Part shown: positions 1 to 8,794 of the stretch, one piece after another
Numbering within the stretch: position 1 is the first letter of the stretch
Layout: each line of letters opens with the position of its first letter
Assembly: GCF_001750105.1 (NCBI RefSeq)
Contig: NZ_CP014143.1
Span: 2,697,501 to 2,761,500 of the forward strand
Direction of reading: 5' to 3'
DNA: 64,000 nucleotides
Source: Microbulbifer aggregans
Lineage (GTDB): Bacteria; Pseudomonadota; Gammaproteobacteria; Pseudomonadales; Cellvibrionaceae
Translations under genes and position numbers: made by a program
Notes under the pieces: generated by a model
What the model saw: only the letters and a program-made list of their open reading frames with translations
Database searches by the model: none
What the model was told of the DNA's origin: nothing

Positions 1-1
1 A

Positions 2-121
2 GAGCGTATGGGGAGAGCGGGGCGGCTTCGATACGAGGCGCTATTCACCGGGGAGCGTATGGTGCGAGCATACATAGACCTTTACTGTCGGGTCCTGCGC
101 GAGCGAGGCCTGGGTGTTTAA
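2..121 (+). CDS. C-terminal end of a glycosyltransferase (partial)
   Basis: An open frame enters from the left window edge and ends at TAA 119-121. The visible 39 residues are rich in Arg, Glu and Leu and contain LRYEALFTGERMV, which resembles the last helices of GT4-type glycosyltransferases, where a final helix crosses back to the N-terminal domain. The next gene starts at GTG 114 and overlaps this stop by 8 bp, which is typical of a polysaccharide-synthesis operon. The family call rests on this short tail and on the neighbour, so it is tentative; that the frame is the end of a real gene is more secure than its identity. Confidence 0.5.
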   Translation, partial: ERMGRAGRLRYEALFTGERMVRAYIDLYCRVLRERGLGV

Positions 122-1217
122 GATTGCGATTGATGCCAGGCCACTGTCCTCTCCGACAGCTGGAATAGGGCGTTATACAAGAGCACTTGTAGAGCGCCTG
201 GTACATCATGATTACGAGTGGTACCTGTACAGTCACCGGCCTTTGGTGGATGAATCGGGGCTGGGCTCGAACGTCTCTATACGGACTGGATCGGTTCGTG
301 CTGATAGCCTTTCCACTCTCTTTGCTCAGGCGGTCTTTCCGGTCTGGGCGCGTAAAGACGGTATCGAATTATTCTGGTCGCCGCGTCATCACCTCCCTCT
401 TTTGCTTGGGGGGGCGGTAGCCAAGGTGCTCACTGTCCATGACTTGGTTTGGCGACACTTTCCGGAGACTATGTCTCGCCCTGGCCTTTTACTTGAGCGG
501 CTGCTGATGCCAGCTTCGATCCAGAGCGCCTCTTCCGTCATTGCTGTTTCTAATAGCACGGCTGAAGAGCTTCGGGATGCGTACCCGCAAGAGTGCCACA
601 AGGTGACGACGGTACTTGAAGCTCCTTTCCTAAGTCCCAGCCAAGCGACCAGTTTCGGCGATTATTTCCTTTTTTTGGGAACTTTGGAGCCGCGCAAGAA
701 TTTGCAGAGGCTGCTGGAAGGGTATGCGCGGTACTGTAGCAGGGTAAGGGCGCCATTAACTTTGAAGATCTGTGGCGCCAAGGGCTGGGGCCTCCCCGAG
801 CTTGAGAGGTTGCTTGTTCAGCTGGGGCTTGAAAAGAAGGTGGAGTTACTTGGTTACCTTTCGGATGACGCTCTCCCTGGTCTTTACGCGGGCGCCAGGG
901 CGCTGCTTATGCCTTCTCTCTACGAAGGCTTTGGTCTCCCTATTGTTGAGGCAATGAGTCAGGGTACTCCTGTTTTGGCATCCCGACGGGGCGCCATGAT
1001 GGAGGTAGCTGGGGATGGAGGCGTTCTAGTTGATCCAGAAAGTTGTGAGGAGATTGCCTCAGCCCTAGTAACACTATCTGAAGACATGAGCCTCGTAGAG
1101 ACATTACAGGAAAAAGCCAGTATCAGGGCTGGGCAATTCTCGTGGGACAATGCTGCAGAGCAAACACTGGCCCTTTTTGAAAGCCTGCTTTCCGAGCATG
1201 TGACCACTACACGGTAA
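114..1217 (+). CDS. GT4-family glycosyltransferase
   Basis: A 367-residue GT-B fold retaining glycosyltransferase, probably adding a sugar from an NDP-sugar to a lipid-linked glycan on the cytoplasmic face. The N-terminus has the Rossmann start FKIAIDARPLSS and a glycine-rich acceptor loop (TAGIGRYTR). LFLGTLEPRKNL marks the start of the second domain near residue 190, and EGFGLPIVEA near 270 is the EX7E nucleotide-sugar site. The GTG start at 114 follows GAGG at the usual spacing and overlaps the preceding frame by 8 bp. The coding sequence is less GC-rich than the genes to the right, as is common in exopolysaccharide or O-antigen clusters. It is the last gene of that cluster, since the opposite-strand Bat operon ends 57 bp away. 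Donor and acceptor cannot be told from sequence. Confidence 0.85.
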   Translation: MFKIAIDARPLSSPTAGIGRYTRALVERLVHHDYEWYLYSHRPLVDESGLGSNVSIRTGSVRADSLSTLFAQAVFPVWARKDGIELFWSPRHHLPLLLGGAVAKVLTVHDLVWRHFPETMSRPGLLLERLLMPASIQSASSVIAVSNSTAEELRDAYPQECHKVTTVLEAPFLSPSQATSFGDYFLFLGTLEPRKNLQRLLEGYARYCSRVRAPLTLKICGAKGWGLPELERLLVQLGLEKKVELLGYLSDDALPGLYAGARALLMPSLYEGFGLPIVEAMSQGTPVLASRRGAMMEVAGDGGVLVDPESCEEIASALVTLSEDMSLVETLQEKASIRAGQFSWDNAAEQTLALFESLLSEHVTTTR

Positions 1218-1273
1218 TTACCATGTGTTGCTATTAGCGCTCTGTATTCTTTTTATGAAGCATTGCTGCTTAT

Positions 1274-3001
1274 TTAACCAAATAACTCCGGTAATTCTCT
1301 TTTTTCCTGGTGTTGATGTGCGTCTTTGTTTGTCTTGAGTAATCTACTGACAAGGATCTGCACCTGTTGCCGGTTCAGTGGCTGCGGGGGCTGGGCATAG
1401 AGAGTTGAGTTCAATAGGTTATGTAACTTGTCGAACTCCTCGATCCTGACAACTTTTCGCGTCTCATTAATGCTTTTGCCGGCCAGGTTCGGCCAGTGGG
1501 CCCAAACCCATGATTGCAGTGCCTGTTGTACCAAGGCCGCATCACCACTCTCTGCCGCCTTGACCAGGTTGTCGGCCTGTTTACTCGAATTGCTTTTTCC
1601 CCTCAGAGGGGAGGATTCTGCTGGGGAAGGAGCTAGTTGCCGTCGGTACCACCAGAAGTAAAAAATCCATAACAGGTGGGTCGCTACTGCCGTGACAGCT
1701 AGGTTCCGCCAGAATTGGTCTTGAGTAGATGCTTTCGGTTGGCCCGGTGATAAGCTGATTTGACCATCCGCAGGAGCGGTGTTGGTTGCAGCAGCACTTC
1801 CCGTCACCGTGAAGCGAAACGCCGGCAACTGGGTCGCCCGCTGCCTGCCGGTCTTGGTATCCCACCAGGTGATAGTAATCGGCGGCAGCTGATAATCCCC
1901 CGGTTTGGTCGCGACAATCGCGGTAGTCTCAATGCGGCTGCCGGTAATACCGCCGGTGCTTACCTGATCATCCTGCTGTGGCTGGTCGGGGTAAGTCTTG
2001 AGTCCGTCGACACTCAGTTGGGGCAGGGGAGGGAGCTGGGCGGCGCGGAGACCTTCAGCGCGCAGGGTCAGGATGCGGGTAATGGGTTCGCCCACGGTGA
2101 AGGTGTCTGGATCCTGGCTCCAGCTCTGCACGATCCCCAAGCTGGCAGCAGGGAGCCAGTGAGTACCGGTGTAGGTGTTGGGCTTCGGATTTACTTCAAT
2201 GGTTTGAGGCTCCGAGCGTAAGCGCAGGCGCTGGGTGTTACGGTTGAATAAAGAGAAAGGGTCGCGACGGCCGGCGACGGCGACGTAGTTCAGGGCCGGG
2301 ATTGTCAATTGGCCGGAACTCTCTGGGAAGATGGCATAGGTGAGCTCATAAACGGCGTGGCCGACACCGTTGATGCGGCGCTCGTAACGCTGTTCATCCA
2401 CTTTTTCCACGTGTGCGCCGGGTACCTGCAACGCTTCGGTGGCGATATCGTGCAGGCCAATGGTGGTGTACAGGCGCACCTTCACCAATAGCTGCTCCTG
2501 GACAAAGACCCGATCTTTGTCGAGCTCCACTTCAAGGAACGCCTGCCGATTAGGGGCGTCTGGCCGGCTGCCAGGCTCACTCACAGCGATGGGAATCGCA
2601 TCGGAGACCTCGCCGTGGTAGTGCATGGAAGGGATAAACAGATTCCCTTCCCGTTTAGGTGCCAGCACCAGCATCCATTCGACGAAGCTCTCGGCACGGC
2701 CGTTGATCACGCGATACTGATTGGATTGCTGGCGAGAGAGGATGTCAAAGTCCTGTTCAAGCAGTTCGAAGTCTGGCTGACCGCCGCTTTCCGTGCCGGA
2801 ATAGCGCAGACGCAGATTGAGGGTTTCGTCGATACCGATTTCATTGCGGTCGACGGTGGCGTTCAGCAGGTCGGACGCCCGGGCGGCGGTTGGCAGAGTG
2901 AGGGCGAATAGTAGGCATAGCAGCAGTGCTGGCATGCAGCAGTCCGGCCTGCAAAAAGCGTTGGTCAGTCTTCTGGTCATCGGTTTATCGGTGACTACCA
3001 T
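1274..3001 (-). CDS. batD: BatD-like oxygen-tolerance / envelope protein
   Basis: A protein of about 575 residues anchored to the inner membrane with a large periplasmic part. It has a cleavable-looking signal segment (ALLLCLLFALTLPTAARA), a long beta-rich BatD region, one transmembrane helix near residues 430-450 (LLWIFYFWWYRR) and a charged cytoplasmic tail of about 120 residues. The ATG at 3001 overlaps the TAG of the upstream BatB/C gene (ATGGTAG), with a GGAG about 10 bases ahead, so I prefer it to an in-frame GTG-type start farther upstream or the ATG at 2980. It is the last gene of the MoxR/Bat operon. In Bacteroides Bat proteins were linked to aerotolerance; in gammaproteobacteria the role is thought to be envelope maintenance, and the molecular function is not known. 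Confidence 0.85.
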   Translation of the reverse strand: MVVTDKPMTRRLTNAFCRPDCCMPALLLCLLFALTLPTAARASDLLNATVDRNEIGIDETLNLRLRYSGTESGGQPDFELLEQDFDILSRQQSNQYRVINGRAESFVEWMLVLAPKREGNLFIPSMHYHGEVSDAIPIAVSEPGSRPDAPNRQAFLEVELDKDRVFVQEQLLVKVRLYTTIGLHDIATEALQVPGAHVEKVDEQRYERRINGVGHAVYELTYAIFPESSGQLTIPALNYVAVAGRRDPFSLFNRNTQRLRLRSEPQTIEVNPKPNTYTGTHWLPAASLGIVQSWSQDPDTFTVGEPITRILTLRAEGLRAAQLPPLPQLSVDGLKTYPDQPQQDDQVSTGGITGSRIETTAIVATKPGDYQLPPITITWWDTKTGRQRATQLPAFRFTVTGSAAATNTAPADGQISLSPGQPKASTQDQFWRNLAVTAVATHLLWIFYFWWYRRQLAPSPAESSPLRGKSNSSKQADNLVKAAESGDAALVQQALQSWVWAHWPNLAGKSINETRKVVRIEEFDKLHNLLNSTLYAQPPQPLNRQQVQILVSRLLKTNKDAHQHQEKRELPELFG

Positions 3002-4845
3002 CGTTGGGTGGCTCCATTCTCCGGCGGTTCCCATTCGCCGGTTCGATAGGCCCGGCGGCGCTGCAGGCTCTCGTACTTGAACTTCTCTCGCATCAGCCCG
3101 GCCGGGTCATCGGGAATCTGGCGCAGCCACTGATCCAGGGCCTGCTGGGTCTCAGGGTCCAGTTCGCTCTCCCTGGCCCCGGCCTGTTGTTCTGCGCCGT
3201 TCTTCTCCTGCTCTTCGCCATCTTTAGGCTTGCCGGACTGCTGTTCTTCTTCAGCATTCTCCTGCTGATCACCGGAGTCGGCCTGTTGTTCGCCTGAGTC
3301 CTCCGGTTCCCCCTGATCATTCTGTCCGGCACCCTGATTTTGCTGATCCTGTTGTTGGTCGGACTGGTCTTGCTGTTGCTGGCCGCTCTGGGACTGCTGT
3401 TGATCCTGCTGGCCCTGCTGCTCTTCCTGTTGCTGCTGGTCCTGGCCCTGTTGGGATTGCTGTTGCTGCTGTTGCTTTTGTAGATCCCTTAATTGCTTGG
3501 CGATTTCCCGGTTGTGCTGTGCATCAGTCAGTTGCGGCTGCCTGTCGAGTGCGGCATCGAAGGCTTCAATGGCTTCGTCGTAGCGGCCCTGATGGGTGAG
3601 GGCATTGCCCAGATTGTACAGGCTGTCGGCGGTTTCGCTCTGGGAAAAGTCCTTTTGCGCGGCGGGAAAGTCACCGGCCCGGTACTGGGCGGTACCGCGC
3701 CACTGGGGGTCGCGAAACTTTTCTGCCGCCTCGCCCGCCTTGCCTTCTTCCAGCAGCCGTTTGGCCTGCTGGTCTTCCCGCAGCCACAGGTCCTGGAGCT
3801 CTACCGCATGTACCGGCTCCGGTAGCAACAATGTGAAAGAGAGGGGAAGGGCGCAGGCCAGCGCGCCGCGGCGGAATAGCAGTGCGGCCAGGGGCAACAG
3901 CAGTAATAGCAGCCATGGGCCTTCCTCGCGCCACTGGTCAAACTCGCGCTCGGTCAGGCGAGCCTGGTCCGGTGGGCTCTCTGCGGGTAACAGCTTGGCA
4001 ATATCCTTGTCGTCCACCGCGATGCGAGCGAAACGTCCACCGCTGCCGCTGGCCAGTTTTTGCAGCTGCGCGGCATCGAATCCGGCGATGACGATGGCGC
4101 CGTTGCTGTCGGTGACAAAGCCGCCTCCGTCCCCTTGCGGGATCGGGCTACCCTCGCCACTACCAACCGCCAGTATCGACAGCTCGACCTGGTCGCCAGC
4201 AACCATGCCGGCCACGGTGGGCAGTGCTTCCTTGGCAATGCCGTCGGTAACCGCCAGCAGCTGGCCACGCCCATTGGCACCGTCCTCCAGCAGACGCAGG
4301 CCTGTCTCCACCGCCATCTCGATGTTGCTGCCCGGTACCGGCATGATCGTTGGTGACAGGGCCGGGACCAGGTTGGCGATAGTGGCGGTATCTTCCGTCA
4401 GTGGTGTGACCACATGGGCCTCGCCCCCGAAGGCAACCAGCGCGGTGAGGCCATCCTCCCGCTGGCGCAGTATGTCGAGAATCTTTAGCCGGGCCCTGGT
4501 GAGACGGTTGGGGGTCAGATCCGTCGCCATCATGGAAGGGGACAGGTCGAGCAGGATCACCAAAGCATCCTGGCTGCTGAAAACCGGCGTCGGCAACTTG
4601 CGCCAGGTGGGCCCAGCGAGGGCCAGGATCATCAGGGCCAATAGGGCAAAGATGAGGCTGAACAGCCAGGGGCGGCGCTCCCCGCCGCGGAGCAGCAGGT
4701 GTGGCAACAGGTCGGGATCAATCACCCTCTGCAGCTGACCGCTGTTGATGATCGTGCGGGCGAGACCAAGGCACATCAGGGCTGCCGGGATCAGTAGCCA
4801 CAAGACGTGAGGACGCAGGAAGTGAAACTGGGAGAGTTCGTTCAT
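2995..4845 (-). CDS. BatB/BatC fusion: VWA domain plus TPR, Gln-rich
   Basis: A 616-residue protein that joins two Bat functions. Residues about 1-75 hold two membrane helices. A von Willebrand A domain follows at about 88-280 with an intact MIDAS start, DLSPSMMATD (DxSxS). A further hydrophobic stretch lies near 315-345 (LLLLLLPLAALLF). Tetratricopeptide-like helices come at about 355-450 (SLYNLGNALTHQGRYDEAIEAF). Residues about 455-560 are almost entirely Gln, Glu, Asp and Gly, and the tail is charged. Its ATG overlaps the TGA of batA (ATGA), so translation is probably coupled. The VWA part faces the periplasm if the flanking helices span the membrane. The Gln-rich block is low complexity and likely disordered; its length should vary between strains. 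Confidence 0.87.
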   Translation of the reverse strand: MNELSQFHFLRPHVLWLLIPAALMCLGLARTIINSGQLQRVIDPDLLPHLLLRGGERRPWLFSLIFALLALMILALAGPTWRKLPTPVFSSQDALVILLDLSPSMMATDLTPNRLTRARLKILDILRQREDGLTALVAFGGEAHVVTPLTEDTATIANLVPALSPTIMPVPGSNIEMAVETGLRLLEDGANGRGQLLAVTDGIAKEALPTVAGMVAGDQVELSILAVGSGEGSPIPQGDGGGFVTDSNGAIVIAGFDAAQLQKLASGSGGRFARIAVDDKDIAKLLPAESPPDQARLTEREFDQWREEGPWLLLLLLPLAALLFRRGALACALPLSFTLLLPEPVHAVELQDLWLREDQQAKRLLEEGKAGEAAEKFRDPQWRGTAQYRAGDFPAAQKDFSQSETADSLYNLGNALTHQGRYDEAIEAFDAALDRQPQLTDAQHNREIAKQLRDLQKQQQQQQSQQGQDQQQQEEQQGQQDQQQSQSGQQQQDQSDQQQDQQNQGAGQNDQGEPEDSGEQQADSGDQQENAEEEQQSGKPKDGEEQEKNGAEQQAGARESELDPETQQALDQWLRQIPDDPAGLMREKFKYESLQRRRAYRTGEWEPPENGATQRW

Positions 4846-5894
4846 GCGCCGCCTCCCTGTGCCACATTATTGCCTGCTTCGCGTTTGCCGTTGCCCGATT
4901 CCCGCAGGCGGAAGTTCATCAGCAAGGGGATTGCCGCCCAAAGCAGAGCCATGAGCAGCACGGCGGCGAGAGGCCAGATATAAAGTGACTTCAGTGGGCG
5001 ATAGCTAGCCGCTTCCTGCTCCACCGGTTCCAGGCGGTCCAGCTCTGCATAGATCTGGGCCAGCTCCTCGGGGTTGTGGGCGCGGAAGAACTTGCCGCCG
5101 GTGCGGTCGGCGATGGCCTGCAGGGTTTCACTGTCCAGGTCCCGAGAGGGATTGATGCGTCGTGCGCCGAAGCGGCTGCCCAGCAGGCCCGGTTGCACCA
5201 TCTCCTCGGCGCCGATGCCAACGGTGTAGACCCTTACGCCAGCCTGTTGGGCCAGTTCGGCCGCCTTGAGCGGGGCGACCTCGCCGGCCGTATTGGCGCC
5301 ATCGGTCAGCAGGATCAGCACGCGCTGATCTGCGGGGCGCTCCATCAGGCGCTTGACGGACAGGCCGATGGCATCACCAATGGCAGTGCCCTGGCCGGCA
5401 AAGCCGATCTGCGCTTCCCGCAGTAGTGTGCCAACCGTTTCCCGGTCATAGGTGAGTGGCGCCTGAAGGTAGGCGCGGGTCCCGAATAAGACAAGGCCGA
5501 GGCGATCGCCCTCGCGTCGCTCGACAAAGTCGCCCACAACATTTTTGACCGCATCGATACGCATGGCTGGGCGAGCGTTGAGAAGCATGTCCGGTGTTTC
5601 CATGCTGCCGGATATGTCCACCGCTAACAGGAGATCGCGGGCGCTGCTGGTTTGGGTGATGGGCTCGCCGTACCACTGGGGCCGTGCGGTGGCGGCCAGT
5701 AGCAGTAACCACAGAATCGTCATCAAGAACAGGTTGAACGGGTTGTGGGGCGCACCACCGCCCCGTTGGGCCAGGCTGCTATAGAAGGGCACCTTCAATG
5801 CGCTGGCGAGCGGCTTGGTGCGCGGTAAAAGCAGGCGGGCCAGCAAGGGTAGCGGCAACATGGCGAACACCCAGGGCCAGGCAAATTCAAACAC
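4842..5894 (-). CDS. batA: BatA-like VWA membrane protein
   Basis: A 350-residue VWA protein with two N-terminal membrane helices (FAWPWVFAMLPLPLLARLLLP and FLMTILWLLLLAATA), a VWA domain with the MIDAS motif DISGSMETPD at about residues 95-105, and a C-terminal helix near 305-325. The open frame extends upstream to 6020, but the GTG at 5894 is chosen because GGGGAGG sits 6-7 bases ahead and the family begins with the first hydrophobic helix; the extra 42 upstream residues would overlap DUF4381 heavily. It overlaps the preceding gene by 8 bp and the next by 4 bp, so it is part of a tightly coupled operon. It probably pairs with the BatB/C product, both VWA domains lying outside the membrane. 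Confidence 0.88.
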   Translation of the reverse strand: MFEFAWPWVFAMLPLPLLARLLLPRTKPLASALKVPFYSSLAQRGGGAPHNPFNLFLMTILWLLLLAATARPQWYGEPITQTSSARDLLLAVDISGSMETPDMLLNARPAMRIDAVKNVVGDFVERREGDRLGLVLFGTRAYLQAPLTYDRETVGTLLREAQIGFAGQGTAIGDAIGLSVKRLMERPADQRVLILLTDGANTAGEVAPLKAAELAQQAGVRVYTVGIGAEEMVQPGLLGSRFGARRINPSRDLDSETLQAIADRTGGKFFRAHNPEELAQIYAELDRLEPVEQEAASYRPLKSLYIWPLAAVLLMALLWAAIPLLMNFRLRESGNGKREAGNNVAQGGGA

Positions 5895-6453
5895 GGCTGG
5901 CCTCCCCGGAATAAACCATGGAGGCGGAAGTTGGCAGGCGGTCGCGTTTGTGGCTGCGGCTCCATTGAATGGCGTAATCCCGCAGTGCGTTATTGCCCTG
6001 TTCGTCCCAGCGATCGGCACGATACAGCTGTTCCAACAGCACAGTCTCAGCCGGTCCGGGGCAATCCACTTCGGCAGTGCTGCGCAGGAAATTCAGCCAC
6101 TCTTGACCCGTCAGGTTGCCGCAGTGTTGGCGGCCATAAGTGGTGACCGCCACGCGCTTGAGGATTTCATTGATGGCCTGGGCGGCATCGGGCTCGCGGG
6201 TGTCAACCGCTTGCAGCAGGCGCACCGCCTCTTTGCGGTAGCGGTTGCGGCTCCAGCGCAATTGGCGCTGGCGCACCCAGCGGAAGAAAAAATAGAGGCA
6301 CGCAGCCAGTGCTGCGGCGAGGAGCCACCAGCCAGGCGCCGGCGGCCACCAGCTGATGGGGTCCGGAGTATGAATGTCCCGTAGCTGATTGAGCAGGGCC
6401 TGTTCTGCCGGCGAGGGCTGTGCCGGTTGTTGCTGCATCAAGACCGCTCTCAC
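5887..6453 (-). CDS. DUF4381 membrane protein of the Bat operon
   Basis: A 188-residue protein with one transmembrane helix near residues 38-58 (WWLLAAALAACLYFFFRW) followed by a basic, cytoplasmic helical region. The layout matches the DUF4381 family, which is found almost only between the DUF58 and VWA genes of MoxR/Bat operons. The GTG start forms GTGA with the stop of the DUF58 gene and has GGAGG seven bases ahead; an ATG at 6438 is a weaker alternative. No enzymatic motif is visible. It is presumably a structural or assembly partner of the VWA proteins; this is inferred from context only. Confidence 0.85.
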   Translation of the reverse strand: MRAVLMQQQPAQPSPAEQALLNQLRDIHTPDPISWWPPAPGWWLLAAALAACLYFFFRWVRQRQLRWSRNRYRKEAVRLLQAVDTREPDAAQAINEILKRVAVTTYGRQHCGNLTGQEWLNFLRSTAEVDCPGPAETVLLEQLYRADRWDEQGNNALRDYAIQWSRSHKRDRLPTSASMVYSGEASRV

Positions 6454-7451
6454 GCGCTCACGCCTCCGTGTTGCTGCGCGCTGGGCCTGTGGTTTTGTTG
6501 GCGACTTCCGTTTTGACGGCCGCCGTATACCGAGAGCAGGGCAGGTACCAGGGGCTGCGTGTTGTCGAAGTCCATGAGTGGGATGCGGTGGCGTCGGCAG
6601 AGCCGCTCGGCTTCGGCGCGGGCCTCGGTCTGCAGTTCGGCGAACTGGGTTCGCAGTGCGCGGTTGCTTGCATTGAGAAAGGTACGTTGGCGGCCATCGG
6701 AAATGGTCAGGGCCTGCTCAGGTAGATTCTGTTCCAGTGGGTCGCTTACCCGGAGCACCTGCAGATCGGCGTGACGGGTCAGCAGCGCCAATGGTTGGGC
6801 GCAGTCTTCATCCAGATCGTGGCAGTCGCTGATCAGAAACAGCGCGCTGCCCGGTCGCGCCACCCGGCGTGCTTCATCGAGTAGCTGCTTCAGCGGTTGG
6901 CTGCCTTCCATGGGTACGGGATTGTCGAGGGTTTCCGCAAGCGCCACCATGCCGTGGATCATGGCCAGCACCGAGTGATGGCTGCGGCGCGGGCGGACGG
7001 TTTCCAGGTCGTGGTCTGAGAAGAGCAGGGCGCCAATGCGGTCACTGTGTTGCAGGCCGGCCCAGCCCAGGGCGGCGGCGATACCGCAGGCGGTGACTGA
7101 CTTGAACGCCCGTTGGCTACCGAAAAACATCGGTGAGCGTAGATCCAGCAGAATCACGACCGGCCGCTCGCGCTCTTCCTGGTATAGCTTGGTGTGCGTG
7201 GTGCCGGTGCGCGCGGTTACGCGCCAGTCGATTGAGCGCACGTCGTCGCCTGGCTGGTAGTCGCGGACTTCCTCGAAGTTCATGCCGCGGCCGCGGTAGC
7301 GGGTTAGCAGGCTTCCCGCCTGGTCGCTCTTAACCAGGCGCGGGCGAAAAAGTTGCATCTGCCTTGCCACGTAGCGCAACTGTACCAGTGGCTCCACCGT
7401 CGGGTAGGCGCCGCGGAGATCCAGCTCTCTCTGATTGCTCACTTCAGCCAT
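6450..7451 (-). CDS. DUF58 protein of the MoxR/Bat operon
   Basis: A soluble protein of about 333 residues. The family signature is intact: YRGRGMNFEEVRDYQPGDD followed by VRSIDWRVTARTG, then a VWA-like fold beginning ILLDLRSPM. DUF58 proteins accompany MoxR ATPases and are thought to be their clients or adaptors. The ATG at 7451 is chosen with little support (AGGT four bases ahead); an in-frame GTG at 7496 would add 15 residues. The stop overlaps the start of the DUF4381 gene by 4 bp, so the two are coupled. Confidence 0.86.
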   Translation of the reverse strand: MAEVSNQRELDLRGAYPTVEPLVQLRYVARQMQLFRPRLVKSDQAGSLLTRYRGRGMNFEEVRDYQPGDDVRSIDWRVTARTGTTHTKLYQEERERPVVILLDLRSPMFFGSQRAFKSVTACGIAAALGWAGLQHSDRIGALLFSDHDLETVRPRRSHHSVLAMIHGMVALAETLDNPVPMEGSQPLKQLLDEARRVARPGSALFLISDCHDLDEDCAQPLALLTRHADLQVLRVSDPLEQNLPEQALTISDGRQRTFLNASNRALRTQFAELQTEARAEAERLCRRHRIPLMDFDNTQPLVPALLSVYGGRQNGSRQQNHRPSAQQHGGVSA

Positions 7452-7534
7452 AGCACCTGTCTGTGGGGACTCCCGCCGCAGTAATCCATGTCGCACAAAA
7501 AGCTCTGTCTGTTAATGGGGATTACGCCGAGCCG

Positions 7535-8506
7535 TTAAATGGCTGGGACATGTTGCAGCAGTCTTTCGATGACCTGATCAGCCGTCACTCCAGCTGCCTC
7601 CGCCTCGAAACTCAGGAGCAAGCGGTGGCGCAGCACATCCGGCGCCACCTCCATGACATCGTCCGGGGTCACGAAATCACGGCCCGCCAGCCAGGCGTGG
7701 GCGCGGGCGCAGCGATCGAGGGAGATGGTGGCCCGCGGACTGGCCCCAAAATCTAGCCACGATGCCAGCTCGCTGTCATACTTCGCGGGTTCGCGTGTAG
7801 CAATGACAAGTTGGACAATATAGGTCTCAACGGCTTCCACCATTTGCAACGCGAGTACCTGATTGCGGGCCTGGAAAATCTCCGCCTGGCTCACAGTATC
7901 GGAAGGGCGATTTTCGCCAAGACTTGCCTCGGATCTGGCCAGGCGCAGAATTTTCGCTTCCGCGCTGGCATCGGGATAGGCAAGATTCACCTGCATGAGG
8001 AACCTATCCAATTGGGCCTCTGGCAGCGGATAAGTCCCTTCCTGTTCGATAGGGTTTTGCGTTGCCATCACCAGGAATAGCTCTGGCAACGGATAGGTTT
8101 TTCTACCGACACTGATCTGTCGCTCCGCCATGGCCTCGAGCAGCGCTGACTGTACCTTGGCCGGGGCCCGGTTGATCTCGTCGGCCAGTACCAGGTTGTG
8201 GAATACCGGCCCGGGCTGGAAATGGAATTCTCCGGTTTCCGGCCGGTAGATGTCGGTACCGGTTATGTCTGCCGGCAATAGGTCCGGCGTGAATTGGACG
8301 CGATGGAAATCACCCTCTACAGCATCGCCAAGGGTCTTGATGGCCTTGGTTTTCGCGAGCCCGGGCGCGCCTTCCACCAACAGGTGGCCGTCCGCCAGCA
8401 GGGCAATCAGTATGCGGTTGACCAGGGTCTCCTGGCCGATGATCTGTTGTCCGAGCCAATCCCCCAGGGAAGTGATGCGTTCCCTGACATTCTGATGCGC
8501 TTCCAT
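7535..8506 (-). CDS. MoxR-family AAA+ ATPase
   Basis: A 323-residue cytosolic AAA+ ATPase that opens the Bat operon. The P-loop is GAPGLAKTKAIKTL near residues 40-53, in place of the common GKT end, as is usual for MoxR. Walker B and the following helix read LADEINRAPAKVQSALLEAM near 110-130, and the arginine and sensor regions follow in the expected order. MoxR proteins act as chaperone-like remodelers that work with VWA proteins, for instance in cofactor insertion or envelope stress responses. It is divergent from gdhB with 288 bp between the two, where the operon promoter must lie. The downstream DUF58 gene begins 39 to 84 bp after its stop, depending on the start used. Confidence 0.9.
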   Translation of the reverse strand: MEAHQNVRERITSLGDWLGQQIIGQETLVNRILIALLADGHLLVEGAPGLAKTKAIKTLGDAVEGDFHRVQFTPDLLPADITGTDIYRPETGEFHFQPGPVFHNLVLADEINRAPAKVQSALLEAMAERQISVGRKTYPLPELFLVMATQNPIEQEGTYPLPEAQLDRFLMQVNLAYPDASAEAKILRLARSEASLGENRPSDTVSQAEIFQARNQVLALQMVEAVETYIVQLVIATREPAKYDSELASWLDFGASPRATISLDRCARAHAWLAGRDFVTPDDVMEVAPDVLRHRLLLSFEAEAAGVTADQVIERLLQHVPAI

Positions 8507-8794
8507 AGTGTCTCTTTTGTTGAGAGTGATCCTGCCTCTGCCCGCCCGGCTGGGTATCTATCATCTTTTATATATAGTCGCCGCCAATCGGGGTGGGTGT
8601 GTTGATTTTAGCGGCAGTTGTCGTTTAGACAACAACCGCCGACCAACTGACCGTGGAACCGACCGTTGGTTCCCGTTGCCACAAGCGGTCAGCGCGGTAC
8701 GAATTTAAAGCCTGCGGGCATCCGCAGGAGACTGAGCAAATAATCGCGGCCGGTGTTGTTTCCGGGTGCGGAAAAGGAACTTTGGAGGTTCTCC
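8507..8794 (-). other. Divergent moxR/gdhB intergenic region
   Basis: This 288-bp region has no convincing gene. It holds two short hairpins: GTTGTC/GACAAC at 8617-8633 with a 5-base loop, and GGAACC/GGTTCC at 8655-8673. An AT-rich stretch near 8567-8577 (TTTTATATATAG) is a likely -10 zone for the minus-strand moxR promoter. The ribosome-binding site of gdhB, GGAGG, is at 8784-8788. I could not assign a firm promoter in either direction. Confidence 0.4.

Noticed and set aside
114..121. A frameshift splitting one glycosyltransferase into two
   Set aside because: The second frame has a complete N-terminal Rossmann start and full length, and the first ends in a typical C-terminal helix, so they are two genes with an 8-bp overlap.
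3160..3480. Repetitive CTG/TTG-rich DNA that at first looked like a repeat array or CRISPR
   Set aside because: There are no regular spacers; it is simply the codons of the Gln/Glu-rich tail of BatB/C.
3596..4738. A 380-codon plus-strand frame opposite the BatB/C gene
   Set aside because: Its product is Ser/Arg/Ala-rich low complexity, as expected for the reverse of a VWA gene; there is no ribosome site.
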